Below are positions 16,662 to 25,018 of a DNA stretch of 35,006 nucleotides, piece after piece. The translations under genes and the position numbers were made by a program. Position 1 is the first letter of the stretch. Every line of letters begins with the position of its first letter. Origin of the DNA: DATJJW01 sp035491935 (GTDB taxonomy: Bacteria; Pseudomonadota; Alphaproteobacteria; ATCC43930; CGMCC-115725). The stretch is taken from the NCBI GenBank assembly GCA_035491935.1, contig DATJJW010000196.1, forward strand, positions 1 through 35,006. Direction: 5' to 3'. The notes under the pieces were generated by a model that was given only the letters and a program-made list of their open reading frames with translations, was not told where the DNA came from and did not search any database.

Positions 16662-16865
16662 GTGGACAACAGCCGATCGCATCGCGACGGCCTTGGCCAG
16701 CCTGTCCATCCCGCCGAACGAGTTTTCGTTCGGCGGGACATTTCCGGACGACAGAAGGCGGTCAACGATAATACCCCGTCCCTCGCCTGGCGCATGTTCC
16801 GCGCCTTGCGCTGGGCGGTCATCCTGGCGGTAGCGGCTTGCATCGCCTGGAGCTTGTTTCGCTAA
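16662..16865 (+). CDS. Possible small membrane protein (doubtful ORF)
   Basis: A GTG-started open frame of 67 codons directly after gltA. Its C-terminal third reads as a basic segment followed by one hydrophobic helix (WAVILAVAACIAWSLF), the usual form of a small single-pass inner-membrane protein. The N-terminal half is charged and without recognisable similarity. Against it: the proposed start has no clear ribosome binding site, and the frame runs through a perfect 13-bp inverted repeat that looks like the gltA terminator. A shorter version starting inside the frame is possible, but only one internal ATG exists, just before the helix. I do not recognise a family. Confidence 0.3.
   Translation: MDNSRSHRDGLGQPVHPAERVFVRRDISGRQKAVNDNTPSLAWRMFRALRWAVILAVAACIAWSLFR
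16709..16738 (+). terminator. Strong hairpin downstream of gltA
   Basis: TCCCGCCGAACGA at 16709-16721 pairs perfectly with 16726-16738 around a GTTT loop. It lies 53 bases after the gltA stop. Only a short ATTT follows the stem, so it may be a terminator of poor T-tract, a 3'-end stabilising hairpin, or a bidirectional stop. Confidence 0.6.
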
Positions 16866-16889
16866 GCCTAAGGTTCCGGCAGGTCACGC

Positions 16890-17711
16890 ATGGGCAAGCT
16901 GATCTGGCTCGCCTCCTATCCGAAATCAGGCAATACCTGGCTGCGCACCCTGCTGCACAACTACCTGTGCGCGGCCGCGACGCCCTATGACATCAACCAG
17001 CTCACCGACATCACCACGGGCGAAAGCGGCGCCTCGCTCTATCGGCGCTACGATCCCCGGCCCGCCTCGCAGTATTCCATCGCCGAAGTGCAGCGCATGC
17101 GGCCGCTGGTCCATGCCGACCTCACCCGCACCCGCGAGGCGCCGGTCTTCGTCAAGACGCATAACGCCAGCGTCATCGTCGCCGGCGTGCCGCTGGTCAC
17201 GCCGCAACTCACCGAGAAGGCGATCTACATCCTGCGCGACCCGCGCGACGTGGCTGTGTCGTACAGCCGGCATCGCGGCTATTCCATCGACGAGACGATC
17301 GACTTCATGGCCGATCCGGATGCGGCGACCGGCGGCGATGATGACAAGGTCTATGAGCATCTGGGCAGCTGGTCGATCCATGTCCATTTCTGGACGCGCC
17401 GACCGAGCCCGCGCCTGCTCGTGCTGCGTTATGAGGATTTGCTGGCCGCTCCGCACGAGATGTTCGGCGGCGTGGTGCGCTTCCTGGGCGGCGTGCCGGA
17501 GCCGGAACTTCTGGACCGGGCGATCCGCTTCAGCGCCTTCGAGGAGCTGAGCGGCCAGGAACGCCACCAGGGCTTCCTCGAAAACCCCAGCAGCAAACCC
17601 TTCTTCGGCCAAGGCCGTGCCGGTGTCTGGCAAGATGCGCTCAAGCCCTCCCAGGCCGCGCGCATCGAAGCGGCGCATGCAGTGGAGATGCAGCGCTTCG
17701 GTTACTTATGA
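16890..17711 (+). CDS. Sulfotransferase family protein
   Basis: A PAPS-dependent sulfotransferase of the cytosolic type (PF00685-like), 273 residues. The 5'-phosphosulfate loop is YPKSGNTWLRT at 10-20. VKTHN at 88-92 holds the presumed catalytic histidine (H91). The 3'-phosphate motif is ILRDPRDVAVSYSRH at 114-128, with R116 and S124/S126. The C-terminal GRAGVWQDAL segment corresponds to the family's RKGxxGDWK region. All parts needed for PAPS binding are present, so it should be active. The acceptor is unknown; lipids, glycans or small hydroxylated compounds are possible. It stands alone between gltA and a convergent GST gene; no sulfate-activation gene is nearby. It is an accessory gene in an otherwise conserved block. 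Confidence 0.88.
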   Translation: MGKLIWLASYPKSGNTWLRTLLHNYLCAAATPYDINQLTDITTGESGASLYRRYDPRPASQYSIAEVQRMRPLVHADLTRTREAPVFVKTHNASVIVAGVPLVTPQLTEKAIYILRDPRDVAVSYSRHRGYSIDETIDFMADPDAATGGDDDKVYEHLGSWSIHVHFWTRRPSPRLLVLRYEDLLAAPHEMFGGVVRFLGGVPEPELLDRAIRFSAFEELSGQERHQGFLENPSSKPFFGQGRAGVWQDALKPSQAARIEAAHAVEMQRFGYL

Positions 17712-17725
17712 AGGCGTAATCCGGC

Positions 17726-18349
17726 TTATGCCAGCGTCAGGCCTTCATCGGCGATGGCCTTAGCGACCGCCGGCCGGGCGATCATGCGCCTGTAATGCGC
17801 TGCACAATGCTCGGGCAGTTCCAGCTTGAAGCGGTTGGCGGCCCAGAATTCAACATAGAACAGCGCGGCATCGGCGATCGAGAAATTACCCAGCACGTAA
17901 TCCTTGCCGGCGAGCTTCTGGTTCATGAGCGCGAAGCCCTTGTCCATGATCTCGCGGCCGCGTGCCTTCACCTTGTCGTGATCGGCCTCGTTCGGGCCGA
18001 AATTGGCCGGGCGGAACTGGCGGGCGAAGCCCTGCATATGGATCGTGGCGACGCAGTAATCCATCACCTCCAGCGCCCGCACCTTGCCGTCGACATCCTC
18101 GGGCAGCAGCTTCTTTTCCGGGTTGGTAAGTGCGATCCAGGTCGCGATGGCGGGAAATTCAGTCAGGACGGAACCGTCGTCGCGTTCCAGCGTCGGCACC
18201 TTGGACTTCGGATTGATCGCCTTATAGACGTCGCCGTACTGCTCCTGGTTGGGAAGGCTCACCACCTGGGCGCTATAAGGCTTGCCGGCCTCCTCCAGCA
18301 GGACGTGGATGCCGATCGAGCAAGCGCCAGGGGAATAATAAAGCTTCAT
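17726..18349 (-). CDS. Glutathione S-transferase (beta-class-like)
   Basis: A 207-residue glutathione transferase. The N-terminal thioredoxin-fold domain starts MKLYYSPGACSIGIHVLLEE; C10 is the position of the active cysteine in bacterial beta-class enzymes. The conserved cis-proline lies in KSKVPTLE, and the glutathione-contacting stretch reads LTEFPAIATWIA, where the family usually has ES or EGxAI. The all-alpha C-terminal domain ends with YVLGNFSIADAALF, the N-capping box of GST folding. Likely roles are detoxification or oxidative defence; the substrate cannot be told. It follows lpxB on the same strand after 38 bases and is convergent with the sulfotransferase gene, 14 bases away. An 8-bp inverted repeat (17708-17715/17741-17748) spans the two stops. 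Confidence 0.9.
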   Translation of the reverse strand: MKLYYSPGACSIGIHVLLEEAGKPYSAQVVSLPNQEQYGDVYKAINPKSKVPTLERDDGSVLTEFPAIATWIALTNPEKKLLPEDVDGKVRALEVMDYCVATIHMQGFARQFRPANFGPNEADHDKVKARGREIMDKGFALMNQKLAGKDYVLGNFSIADAALFYVEFWAANRFKLELPEHCAAHYRRMIARPAVAKAIADEGLTLA

Positions 18350-18387
18350 GACGGTTCCTTCCCTCTCAGGTTGATTTTCGAACCTTC

Positions 18388-19578
18388 TTATAGCGCGGCT
18401 GGCATCACCCCTGCCAGTTCCAGGATCTTATCCGCCGCCTTGAACCCCGGGGGTTCGCCGCCGAGCCCGATCATCACCAGCGCCTGATGACAATCATGGA
18501 TCTGGGCATGACGCGCCTCGGAATCGGCCATCAGCAGCATGACCGCAGCCGCCAGATTCTCCGGCGCGCAATCATGCTGCAGGAATTCCGGGATCGCCTT
18601 GCGCCCGAGCAGGATGCTGACCAGCGAGGCATGGGGGATCTTTACCATGCGCTTCACCAGGTAATGGGTCGGCCCAAATATCTTGTAGGCAATGACCATG
18701 GGCAGGCGCGCCATGGCCAGCTCCAGCGAGACTGTGCCCGATGCAGCAAGCGCCACATCCGCTCCCGCGAAGGCATCCGCCTTCTCCGTCCCGTCGATGA
18801 TCAGTGGCGGCACCGCCCAGGCCGCGGTCAGGCGCCGGACGAGGTCGGCGGCATTGGCGACGGTCGGCAGCACCACGGCCAGATCCGGATAGCGCTTGCG
18901 CAACAACCCCACCGCCTCGGCGAAGACCGGCATCAGGCGGCTGACCTCGCTGCGCCGGCTGCCGGGCAGCAGGCAGAGCACCGGCGCCTGTGCCGCGATA
19001 GCATGGCGCTCACGGAACGCGGTGCCATTGCCCTGATCCAGGCCACTCTCGACCACCGGGTGGCCGACATAGGTTGCCGGCAGGCCGATGCGCTCGAAAT
19101 AGGGCGGCTCGAAGGGCAGCAGCGTCAGGAGATGGTCGCAGGCACGCTTGGCGTTGAAGGCGCGCTTCGGCCGCCAGGCCCAGACCATCGGCGCCACGTA
19201 GTGGATGATCGGCGGCCGCTGCGGCAACTTCTTCAGTCTTTCGCCGACCCGGAAGCAGAAGCCGGAGCTGTCGATAGTGACGACCGCGCGGGGGCCCAGC
19301 GCTGTTATGGAATCCACCGTTTCGCGCACCCGACGCAGGATGCGCCTGGCGCTAGGCAGCACCTCCAGCACGCCCATGATGGCGAGTTCGCGGATCGGCA
19401 CCTGGCTGACCAGGCCCTCCGCCGCCATGCGCTCGCCGCCGATGCCGGCAAAACGGACATGGCCACCCAGCCGCGCCTTAAGCGCGCGCATCAGATTGGC
19501 GCCGATAACGTCGCCCGAGGGCTCGCCCGCGATCAGGAAGAAGAGCGGTGCCTCTTCACTCATGGGCATCCGGGTCAT
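18388..19578 (-). CDS. lpxB: Lipid-A-disaccharide synthase
   Basis: Joins UDP-2,3-diacylglucosamine and lipid X to form the lipid A disaccharide, a peripheral inner-membrane step. The 396-residue GT19 glycosyltransferase has FLIAGEPSGDVIGANLMRAL near 14-33, HYVAPMVWAWRPKRA, LPFEPPYFER, TYVGHPVVE, LLPGSRRSEV and AASGTVSLELAMARLPMVIAYK, all characteristic. The ATG at 19578 overlaps the lpxI stop by four bases (ATGA), which favours it, although in-frame ATGs at 19569 and 19563 could serve and would start closer to the SEEAPLFFLIAGE core. It is the last gene of the lpx run; no clear terminator was seen before the GST gene. Confidence 0.96.
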   Translation of the reverse strand: MTRMPMSEEAPLFFLIAGEPSGDVIGANLMRALKARLGGHVRFAGIGGERMAAEGLVSQVPIRELAIMGVLEVLPSARRILRRVRETVDSITALGPRAVVTIDSSGFCFRVGERLKKLPQRPPIIHYVAPMVWAWRPKRAFNAKRACDHLLTLLPFEPPYFERIGLPATYVGHPVVESGLDQGNGTAFRERHAIAAQAPVLCLLPGSRRSEVSRLMPVFAEAVGLLRKRYPDLAVVLPTVANAADLVRRLTAAWAVPPLIIDGTEKADAFAGADVALAASGTVSLELAMARLPMVIAYKIFGPTHYLVKRMVKIPHASLVSILLGRKAIPEFLQHDCAPENLAAAVMLLMADSEARHAQIHDCHQALVMIGLGGEPPGFKAADKILELAGVMPAAL

Positions 19579-20429
19579 GTGGCATTTGGGGGCGTGTGAC
19601 CGATGACGAAGAGACCAAGCCGGTCAGCCGCCGCGACGACCGCATCGCACTCTATGATCAGGCTGGCGCCCGCCTCCACCGCAATGCCGCGTAGACCGGC
19701 CGCAGCGACATGCTCGACGGTCAACGGGCCGATCGACGGCAGATCGACCCGATTGTCCTGCACCGGCTTGCGCGCCTTGACCAGGACGCCGCCGGGCCCT
19801 TCGCGTCTCAAGGTCCCGCAGCGTTCGAGCAGCGCATCCGTGCCCTCGATCGCCTCGACACCCAGCACCAGCCCCTGCTGCACCACGGCCGCCTGGCCGA
19901 TATCGAGGGCACCCAGCGCCTTCACGACGGCGAAGCCATGGGCAACGTCAGCCAGCGCCTGCGCATCGGGTGCGTGCCGGCCCAGCACACCATCGCGCGC
20001 AACCAGCCCACCCAGTATCTTGTCGGCGCCGATGATGGTGAAGCCCTCCGCTTCGAATTCCTTGATCAGGGCCTGCAGCAGCCCGTCATCGCCCAGGGCC
20101 TTCATGCCGATGCGCGCGATGATCTTGGCCGCGCGCCAATCGGGCCGGATATTGGCGAAGGAAGGCCGCTTCATCGCACCCGCCAGCACCAGATCACGAA
20201 CACCGGCATCGCGCAAATGGCCGAAGATCGTAGCCGCAGCGCCCAGCCGCACCCAGGCATGCGGCACCTCCGAGACCAGGGACGGATCGGTCTCGCCCTC
20301 GACGGCCAGAACGAAGACCGGCCGGCCCGTGCCCCGGCAATGCTCGACCAGCCGCAACGGCAGGGCGCCACGCCCCGCGATAATGCCCAATGTGGTGCTC
20401 GCCGACGCTTGCGAGGACACAGCCGCCAT
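19575..20429 (-). CDS. lpxI: LpxI, UDP-2,3-diacylglucosamine pyrophosphatase
   Basis: Hydrolyses UDP-2,3-diacylglucosamine to lipid X and UMP. LpxI is the alphaproteobacterial replacement for LpxH and attacks a different phosphorus atom. The 284-residue product has the N-terminal domain motif LGIIAGRGALPLRLVE and the LVLAGAMKRPSF segment. The C-terminal catalytic part includes GLVLGVEAIEGTDALLERCG and KARKPVQDNRVDLPSIGP. D225 in that last motif coincides with the catalytic aspartate reported for Caulobacter LpxI. It starts two bases after the lpxA stop and overlaps lpxB by four bases, so lpxA-lpxI-lpxB form one coupled unit. Confidence 0.95.
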   Translation of the reverse strand: MAAVSSQASASTTLGIIAGRGALPLRLVEHCRGTGRPVFVLAVEGETDPSLVSEVPHAWVRLGAAATIFGHLRDAGVRDLVLAGAMKRPSFANIRPDWRAAKIIARIGMKALGDDGLLQALIKEFEAEGFTIIGADKILGGLVARDGVLGRHAPDAQALADVAHGFAVVKALGALDIGQAAVVQQGLVLGVEAIEGTDALLERCGTLRREGPGGVLVKARKPVQDNRVDLPSIGPLTVEHVAAAGLRGIAVEAGASLIIECDAVVAAADRLGLFVIGHTPPNAT

Positions 20430-20431
20430 CC

Positions 20432-21222
20432 TTACGCCGGTTGACAGATCGCCCGGCTGGAATCGGCACGGATAAAGGCCACGATCTCCATCACCGGTGC
20501 GACACCGGCGAACCGATCGGCCACGGTATCCAACCGCTCGATCAACGTGCCCTCCGGCCCGAACAGCAGGGCGTAGGCGGCACCCAGGCTCTGGATATCC
20601 TCCTTGGAGAACCCCCGGCGGCGCAGGCCGCGCAGATTGAGCCCGGTAAGACGCGCCCGGTCGCCGATTGCCATGGCATAGGGAATGACGTCACGCTCGA
20701 TGCCGGTCATGCCACCGACGATGGCGTGGTCGCCGATGCGACAGAACTGGTGCACGGCCGAGATCCCGCCCAGGAAAGCGAAGTCGCCGACCGTGACATG
20801 GCCGGCCAATGTCGCATTGTTGGCCATGATGACGTCGTCGCCCAGTTGGCAGTCATGAGCAACATGGGCGCCGGCCATGAACAGGCCACGGCTGCCGACT
20901 CTGGTCAGCATGCCACCGCCCTCGGTGCCGGGATTCATCGTCACACCTTCGCGGATGACATTGTCCTCGCCGACAATGAGGCGCGAGGATTCGCCATGGA
21001 ATTTCTTGTCCTGCGGCTCGTGCCCGATCGAGGCGAAGGGGAAGATCCGCGTGCGCGCGCCGATCTCGGTGATACCGGCGACCGCGACATGAGAGATCAG
21101 TTCGACCCCGCCCCCCAACGCGACCTGGGGCCCGACGACGCAGAACGGACCGACGACCACGTCATCGGCGATTCGGGCGGCAGGATCGACCACCGCAGAG
21201 GGATGGATGCGGGGCGCTGCCA

Positions 21223-21223
<1 letters not shown>
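20432..21223 (-). CDS. lpxA: UDP-N-acetylglucosamine O-acyltransferase
   Basis: Transfers a 3-hydroxyacyl chain from ACP to UDP-GlcNAc, the first step of lipid A synthesis; a cytoplasmic trimer. The 263-residue product is a left-handed beta helix of hexapeptide repeats (IHPSAVVDPAARIADDVVVG onward), with catalytic H123 in GAHVAHDCQLGD. The inserted loop with NPGTEGGG and the region HQFCRIGDHAIVGG are typical. The C-terminal helical domain (from about 195) carries NLRGLRRRGFS. Its ATG overlaps the last base of the fabZ stop (TGATG). No missing key residue. Confidence 0.97.
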
Positions 21224-21690
<467 letters not shown>

Positions 21691-21753
21691 TCTGCTTATC
21701 CTTCTTGTTCGCCATCCATCCGGGATGACGTTCTGCTTCAATCATGTGCCGCA

Positions 21754-21774
21754 GGCAGGCGGATTGCGCCTGCC
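21754..21774. other. Hairpin in the ompH-fabZ gap
   Basis: GGCAGGCG and CGCCTGCC form a perfect 8-bp stem around GATTG, about 65 bases before the fabZ start in the direction of transcription. There is no T-tract, so it may be a processing or stabilising structure rather than a terminator. Confidence 0.45.
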
Positions 21775-21859
21775 GATTGTACGGCTGCGCCCTGCCCTCA
21801 ACTGACGTTGTGGGCGATCCGGGCGCGATTATCAATAATGCAACCGCCCCGGATGGCAT

Positions 21860-21876
21860 CCGGTCCACAGGACCGG
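21860..21876. other. Short hairpin 3' of ompH
   Basis: CCGGTCC-ACA-GGACCGG is a perfect 7-bp stem with a 3-base loop, lying about 60 bases after the ompH stop. No T-run follows on the minus strand. Together with the hairpin at 21754 it is the only structure I see in this 244-base gap. Confidence 0.45.
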
Positions 21877-21934
21877 CGCCGGCCGAGGCGGCGACATCGC
21901 GTAACGTCCGATGGTAGCGTAAAGCCCTGCGGCC

Positions 21935-22591
21935 TTACTTCGCGGCCGTCGGCGCCGGGGCCGTCGGCTTGGCGGGGATTACCACCTTCACCGTGGTCAG
22001 CTTCTTGTCGAGCATCTGCAACGCCTCGTCCGTGGCGTCATAGGCCGGCAGATAAAGGATAAGCAGCGACTTCACCATCACCAGATTGGCATGACGCTCT
22101 TTGGCGATCTCGGCGACGACCTCGAACAGGGCCTGGCGAACCTTCTGGATCGCGTTGTTATAGGCTTGATCAAGCGCCTGCCGCTTCGTCTGCACTTCGT
22201 TTTGGAAGGTAGCGACACTCTGCTCGAAATCGCGGCGCTTCTTCTCGAACGCCTCGGGCGAGAGCTTGGCCTGCTGCTTCACCAAATCCTGCTGGATCTG
22301 ATGCAGCTGGGCATCGCGCGCCGAAAGCTGCTTCTCATAGGCCTGCTGGGCCTGCGAGAGCTGGCGCTCGACATCCTGGGCAGCCTTGGAACGCTGCAGG
22401 ATGAGATCGCTGTCGACCACCATGGGTACCGGTGCCGGCATCGCAGGGGCGGCAGCGGGAGCCGCCGCAGGCGCGGGCGCGGCGGAAGCAGCAGGTGCTG
22501 CCGGTGCCTTGCTCTGCGCGAAAGCCGTGCCGCTTACCAGCAGCGCAGCAAGCGCGATGATGGAACCACGCGAGAACCCAAGAGAAATCAT
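21935..22591 (-). CDS. OmpH/Skp-family periplasmic chaperone
   Basis: Holds unfolded outer-membrane proteins on their way to the BAM complex. The 218-residue product has a signal peptide (about 1-25, cleavage after AFA) and then an alanine/proline-rich low-complexity stretch to about 57. The OmpH core follows: DSDLILQRSKAAQDVERQL, then long charged helices (about 68-165) that would form the coiled-coil arms. The C-terminal strand includes LVMVKSLLILYLPAYDATDEAL. A second alanine/proline-rich tail ends the protein. Its ATG directly follows the bamA stop with no gap, which fits the chaperone-assembly partnership. lpxD, the usual next gene, is absent. Confidence 0.88.
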   Translation of the reverse strand: MISLGFSRGSIIALAALLVSGTAFAQSKAPAAPAASAAPAPAAAPAAAPAMPAPVPMVVDSDLILQRSKAAQDVERQLSQAQQAYEKQLSARDAQLHQIQQDLVKQQAKLSPEAFEKKRRDFEQSVATFQNEVQTKRQALDQAYNNAIQKVRQALFEVVAEIAKERHANLVMVKSLLILYLPAYDATDEALQMLDKKLTTVKVVIPAKPTAPAPTAAK

Positions 22592-24970
22592 TTAGAACCC
22601 CGTACCGAAATTAACGCGGAAAATTTCCGTCTGATCGCCTGGCGCCTTCTTCACCGGAATACCGAAATCGAGCTGAATGGGCCCGAGCGGCGATTTCCAG
22701 GTCACGCCGAAACCAGCGGATACGCGGATCGTCTTTGAATCGAGGATCGGATTGCTGGCGACAGCGGTGTCGTCATCTCGCCAAGCCGAACCGAAATCCG
22801 AGAAGACATGGCCCGAAACGCCCAACTCCTGCGGCAGGCCCAACGGCACGCCGAGCTGGACCGAGCCGGTATAGTATTGCTGCGCGCCCAGCGCGTCACC
22901 GGTAACCTGATCATGAGGACCGACGCCGGCATCGGCGAAGCCACGCAGATTGTCGCCGCCGACGAAGAAGCGGTCCTGGATGTTCACGGCCTTGCCGATG
23001 CCGTGGATGTAGCCGACCTCGCCCTTCACGCCAAGAACCCATTTGGGCGCGATCGGATAATAATAGCCGGCAGTCACCACTTCACGGCCGAAGGACACGT
23101 CGCCGCCGAGACCGGCGATCGAGGAATCCGACTGGAGATAATAGCCCGAAGTCGGATTCAGCCGGTTGTCGCGGCGATCATACAGCAGCACCTGACCCAC
23201 GATCGAGGCGACGCGAGCGCCTGCCGCCGACTTAATGTAGGGCGAGGCCGCGGTTGAGATGTTGGTGATGTTGTCGTTGCGGATCGTATACGAATAGGTC
23301 GAGCGCAGATTGTCGCTGATCTGGAAACCGGCGCGGCCCGTGGCGCCCAGAGACGAGAAGCTGTAGTTGCTGATCGTCTCGAAGCTGCTCTCGCTGTCGA
23401 ACAGGTCGAAGCCGGTGGCGATCGGCCGGCCCATGAAATAGGGCTCGGTGAAGCTGAGGTCGACGGCGCGCTCGTACTGCGCGATGGTGGCGCTGATACG
23501 GGCGTCCTGGCCCTTGCCGAGCAGGTTGGCTTCATGGACGCTGACGTTGCCGAGGATACCCTCGGCGGTGGAGAAACCGGTACCGACGGTGAATTCACCG
23601 GTCGACTGCTCGTCGACATTGACCTTGATGATCGTCTTGTCCGGCGTGCTGCCGGGCACGTTGGTGACGGTCACCTTCTTGAAGTAGCCCAGATTCTCCA
23701 GATTCTGCTGCGTGCGCTTCAGCTTGGAGGTGCTGAAGGCATCGCCTTCGGCCAGCTCGAATTCGCGACGGATGACCCGGTCGAGGGTACGGACGTTGCC
23801 CGAGATGTCGATGCGCTCGACATAGACGCGCGGCCCCTCGCCGACGCGGAAGGTCACGTCGATGGTATGCTTGGCCTTGTCCTGGTTGACGATCGGCTGG
23901 ATGTCGAGGAAGGCATAGCCCCGGTCGCCCAGCGCTTTGGTCAAGGAGTCGACCGTACCATCGACCTGGTCGGCGTTGTACCAATCGCCGTCATGCATCG
24001 ACAGCAGCGGACGCAGCGAGGCGGCAGAGACATTCTTCAGGGCCACGGTCAGCGCGACATGGCCGAATTTGTAACGCTCACCCTCGCTGACCGTATAGGT
24101 CACCAGGAAGCCCTTCTGGTCGGGCGCCAGCTCCGAGACCGCGGAGATGACGCGGAAATCGGCGTAGCCCTGGCTCAGATAGAATTTGCGCAGCAGTTCC
24201 TGGTCATAGGCCTGACGATCCGGATCGTAATTGTCCGAGTTCGAGAGCAGGCGCCACCAGCGCGACTCCTTGGTCGAGATCACCGTCGTGAGATCGCTGT
24301 TGGAGAAATGCGTGTTGCCGATGAAATTGATCGATTCGATTTTGGTGATCGCGCCCTCATGAATCTCGAAGACGAGGTTCACGCGGTTTTCGGACAATTT
24401 GATGATCTTCGGATCGACCGTCGCGGCGAAGCGGCCGGCGCGGCGATAGAGATCGAGGATGCGCTTCACGTCGGCCTGGACGCGGGTACGCGTGTAGACG
24501 GTACGCGGCCGCAGCTGGATCTCCTTGAGGAGGTCCGGATCGTCGTAGCGGTGATTGCCCTCGAAGGCGATGCGATTGATGATCGGGTTCTCGACGACGT
24601 GGACGACCAGCGTGTTGCCGTCCCGCTCCAGATGCACATCGGCGAACAGGCCGGTGTTGAACAGCGCCTTCAGCGACTTGTCCATGCCCTCGGCGCTGAA
24701 TTCATCGCCGGGCTGCACCGTCAAATAGGAGCGTACCGTGTCGGGATCGATTCGCTGCGTGCCGTCGACGCGCACAGCCTCGATCTTACCGCCTTCCTGG
24801 ATCTGCGCGATCTGCCGGGGAATATGCTTCTGCTTGGCCGAAGCGTCGGCGCCCGTGATAGGCAAAGCGATCAGTAGCGCAACAGCGGCAACGCCGCTTC
24901 GCGTCAAAAGGTTAGCACTGCGCAGCAACTGGCCCCCCGCAAACTCTTCCGGCCTCGGCCGAATCCCCAC
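22592..24970 (-). CDS. bamA: BamA, outer-membrane protein assembly factor
   Basis: Central subunit of the BAM machine that inserts beta-barrel proteins into the outer membrane. The 792-residue product has a signal peptide ending near TGADASA and POTRA repeats between about 60 and 400 (first at KIEAVRVDGTQRIDPDTV). The C-terminal 16-strand barrel has the loop-6 motif LRGF at 675-678 in FFVGGDNLRGF. It ends in phenylalanine, the usual beta-signal. The start is uncertain: the frame opens with GTG at 24970, which is partly buried in a perfect inverted repeat. An in-frame TTG 14 codons later, after a GGGGGG stretch, would give a more normal signal peptide. It lies 48 bases after rseP and directly before ompH. 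Confidence 0.95.
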   Translation of the reverse strand: MGIRPRPEEFAGGQLLRSANLLTRSGVAAVALLIALPITGADASAKQKHIPRQIAQIQEGGKIEAVRVDGTQRIDPDTVRSYLTVQPGDEFSAEGMDKSLKALFNTGLFADVHLERDGNTLVVHVVENPIINRIAFEGNHRYDDPDLLKEIQLRPRTVYTRTRVQADVKRILDLYRRAGRFAATVDPKIIKLSENRVNLVFEIHEGAITKIESINFIGNTHFSNSDLTTVISTKESRWWRLLSNSDNYDPDRQAYDQELLRKFYLSQGYADFRVISAVSELAPDQKGFLVTYTVSEGERYKFGHVALTVALKNVSAASLRPLLSMHDGDWYNADQVDGTVDSLTKALGDRGYAFLDIQPIVNQDKAKHTIDVTFRVGEGPRVYVERIDISGNVRTLDRVIRREFELAEGDAFSTSKLKRTQQNLENLGYFKKVTVTNVPGSTPDKTIIKVNVDEQSTGEFTVGTGFSTAEGILGNVSVHEANLLGKGQDARISATIAQYERAVDLSFTEPYFMGRPIATGFDLFDSESSFETISNYSFSSLGATGRAGFQISDNLRSTYSYTIRNDNITNISTAASPYIKSAAGARVASIVGQVLLYDRRDNRLNPTSGYYLQSDSSIAGLGGDVSFGREVVTAGYYYPIAPKWVLGVKGEVGYIHGIGKAVNIQDRFFVGGDNLRGFADAGVGPHDQVTGDALGAQQYYTGSVQLGVPLGLPQELGVSGHVFSDFGSAWRDDDTAVASNPILDSKTIRVSAGFGVTWKSPLGPIQLDFGIPVKKAPGDQTEIFRVNFGTGF

Positions 24971-24992
24971 CGACCGGAAAGGACCGGTCGGT
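24969..24992. promoter_or_regulatory. Inverted repeat overlapping the annotated bamA start
   Basis: ACCGACCGG and CCGGTCGGT form a perfect 9-bp stem around a 6-base loop. The stem covers the GTG at 24970 and the space where its ribosome binding site would be, about 25 bases after the rseP stop. It could limit bamA translation, mark the end of the rseP message, or bind a regulator. It also argues that translation begins further downstream. Confidence 0.5.
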
Positions 24993-25018
24993 CATCGAAA
25001 GGCAAGCGCCCGCCCGCG

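Noticed and set aside
23534..24877. A 447-codon + strand frame opposite bamA
   Set aside because: Antisense to well-conserved POTRA-encoding sequence; rich in Asp/Val/Arg without any recognisable motif.
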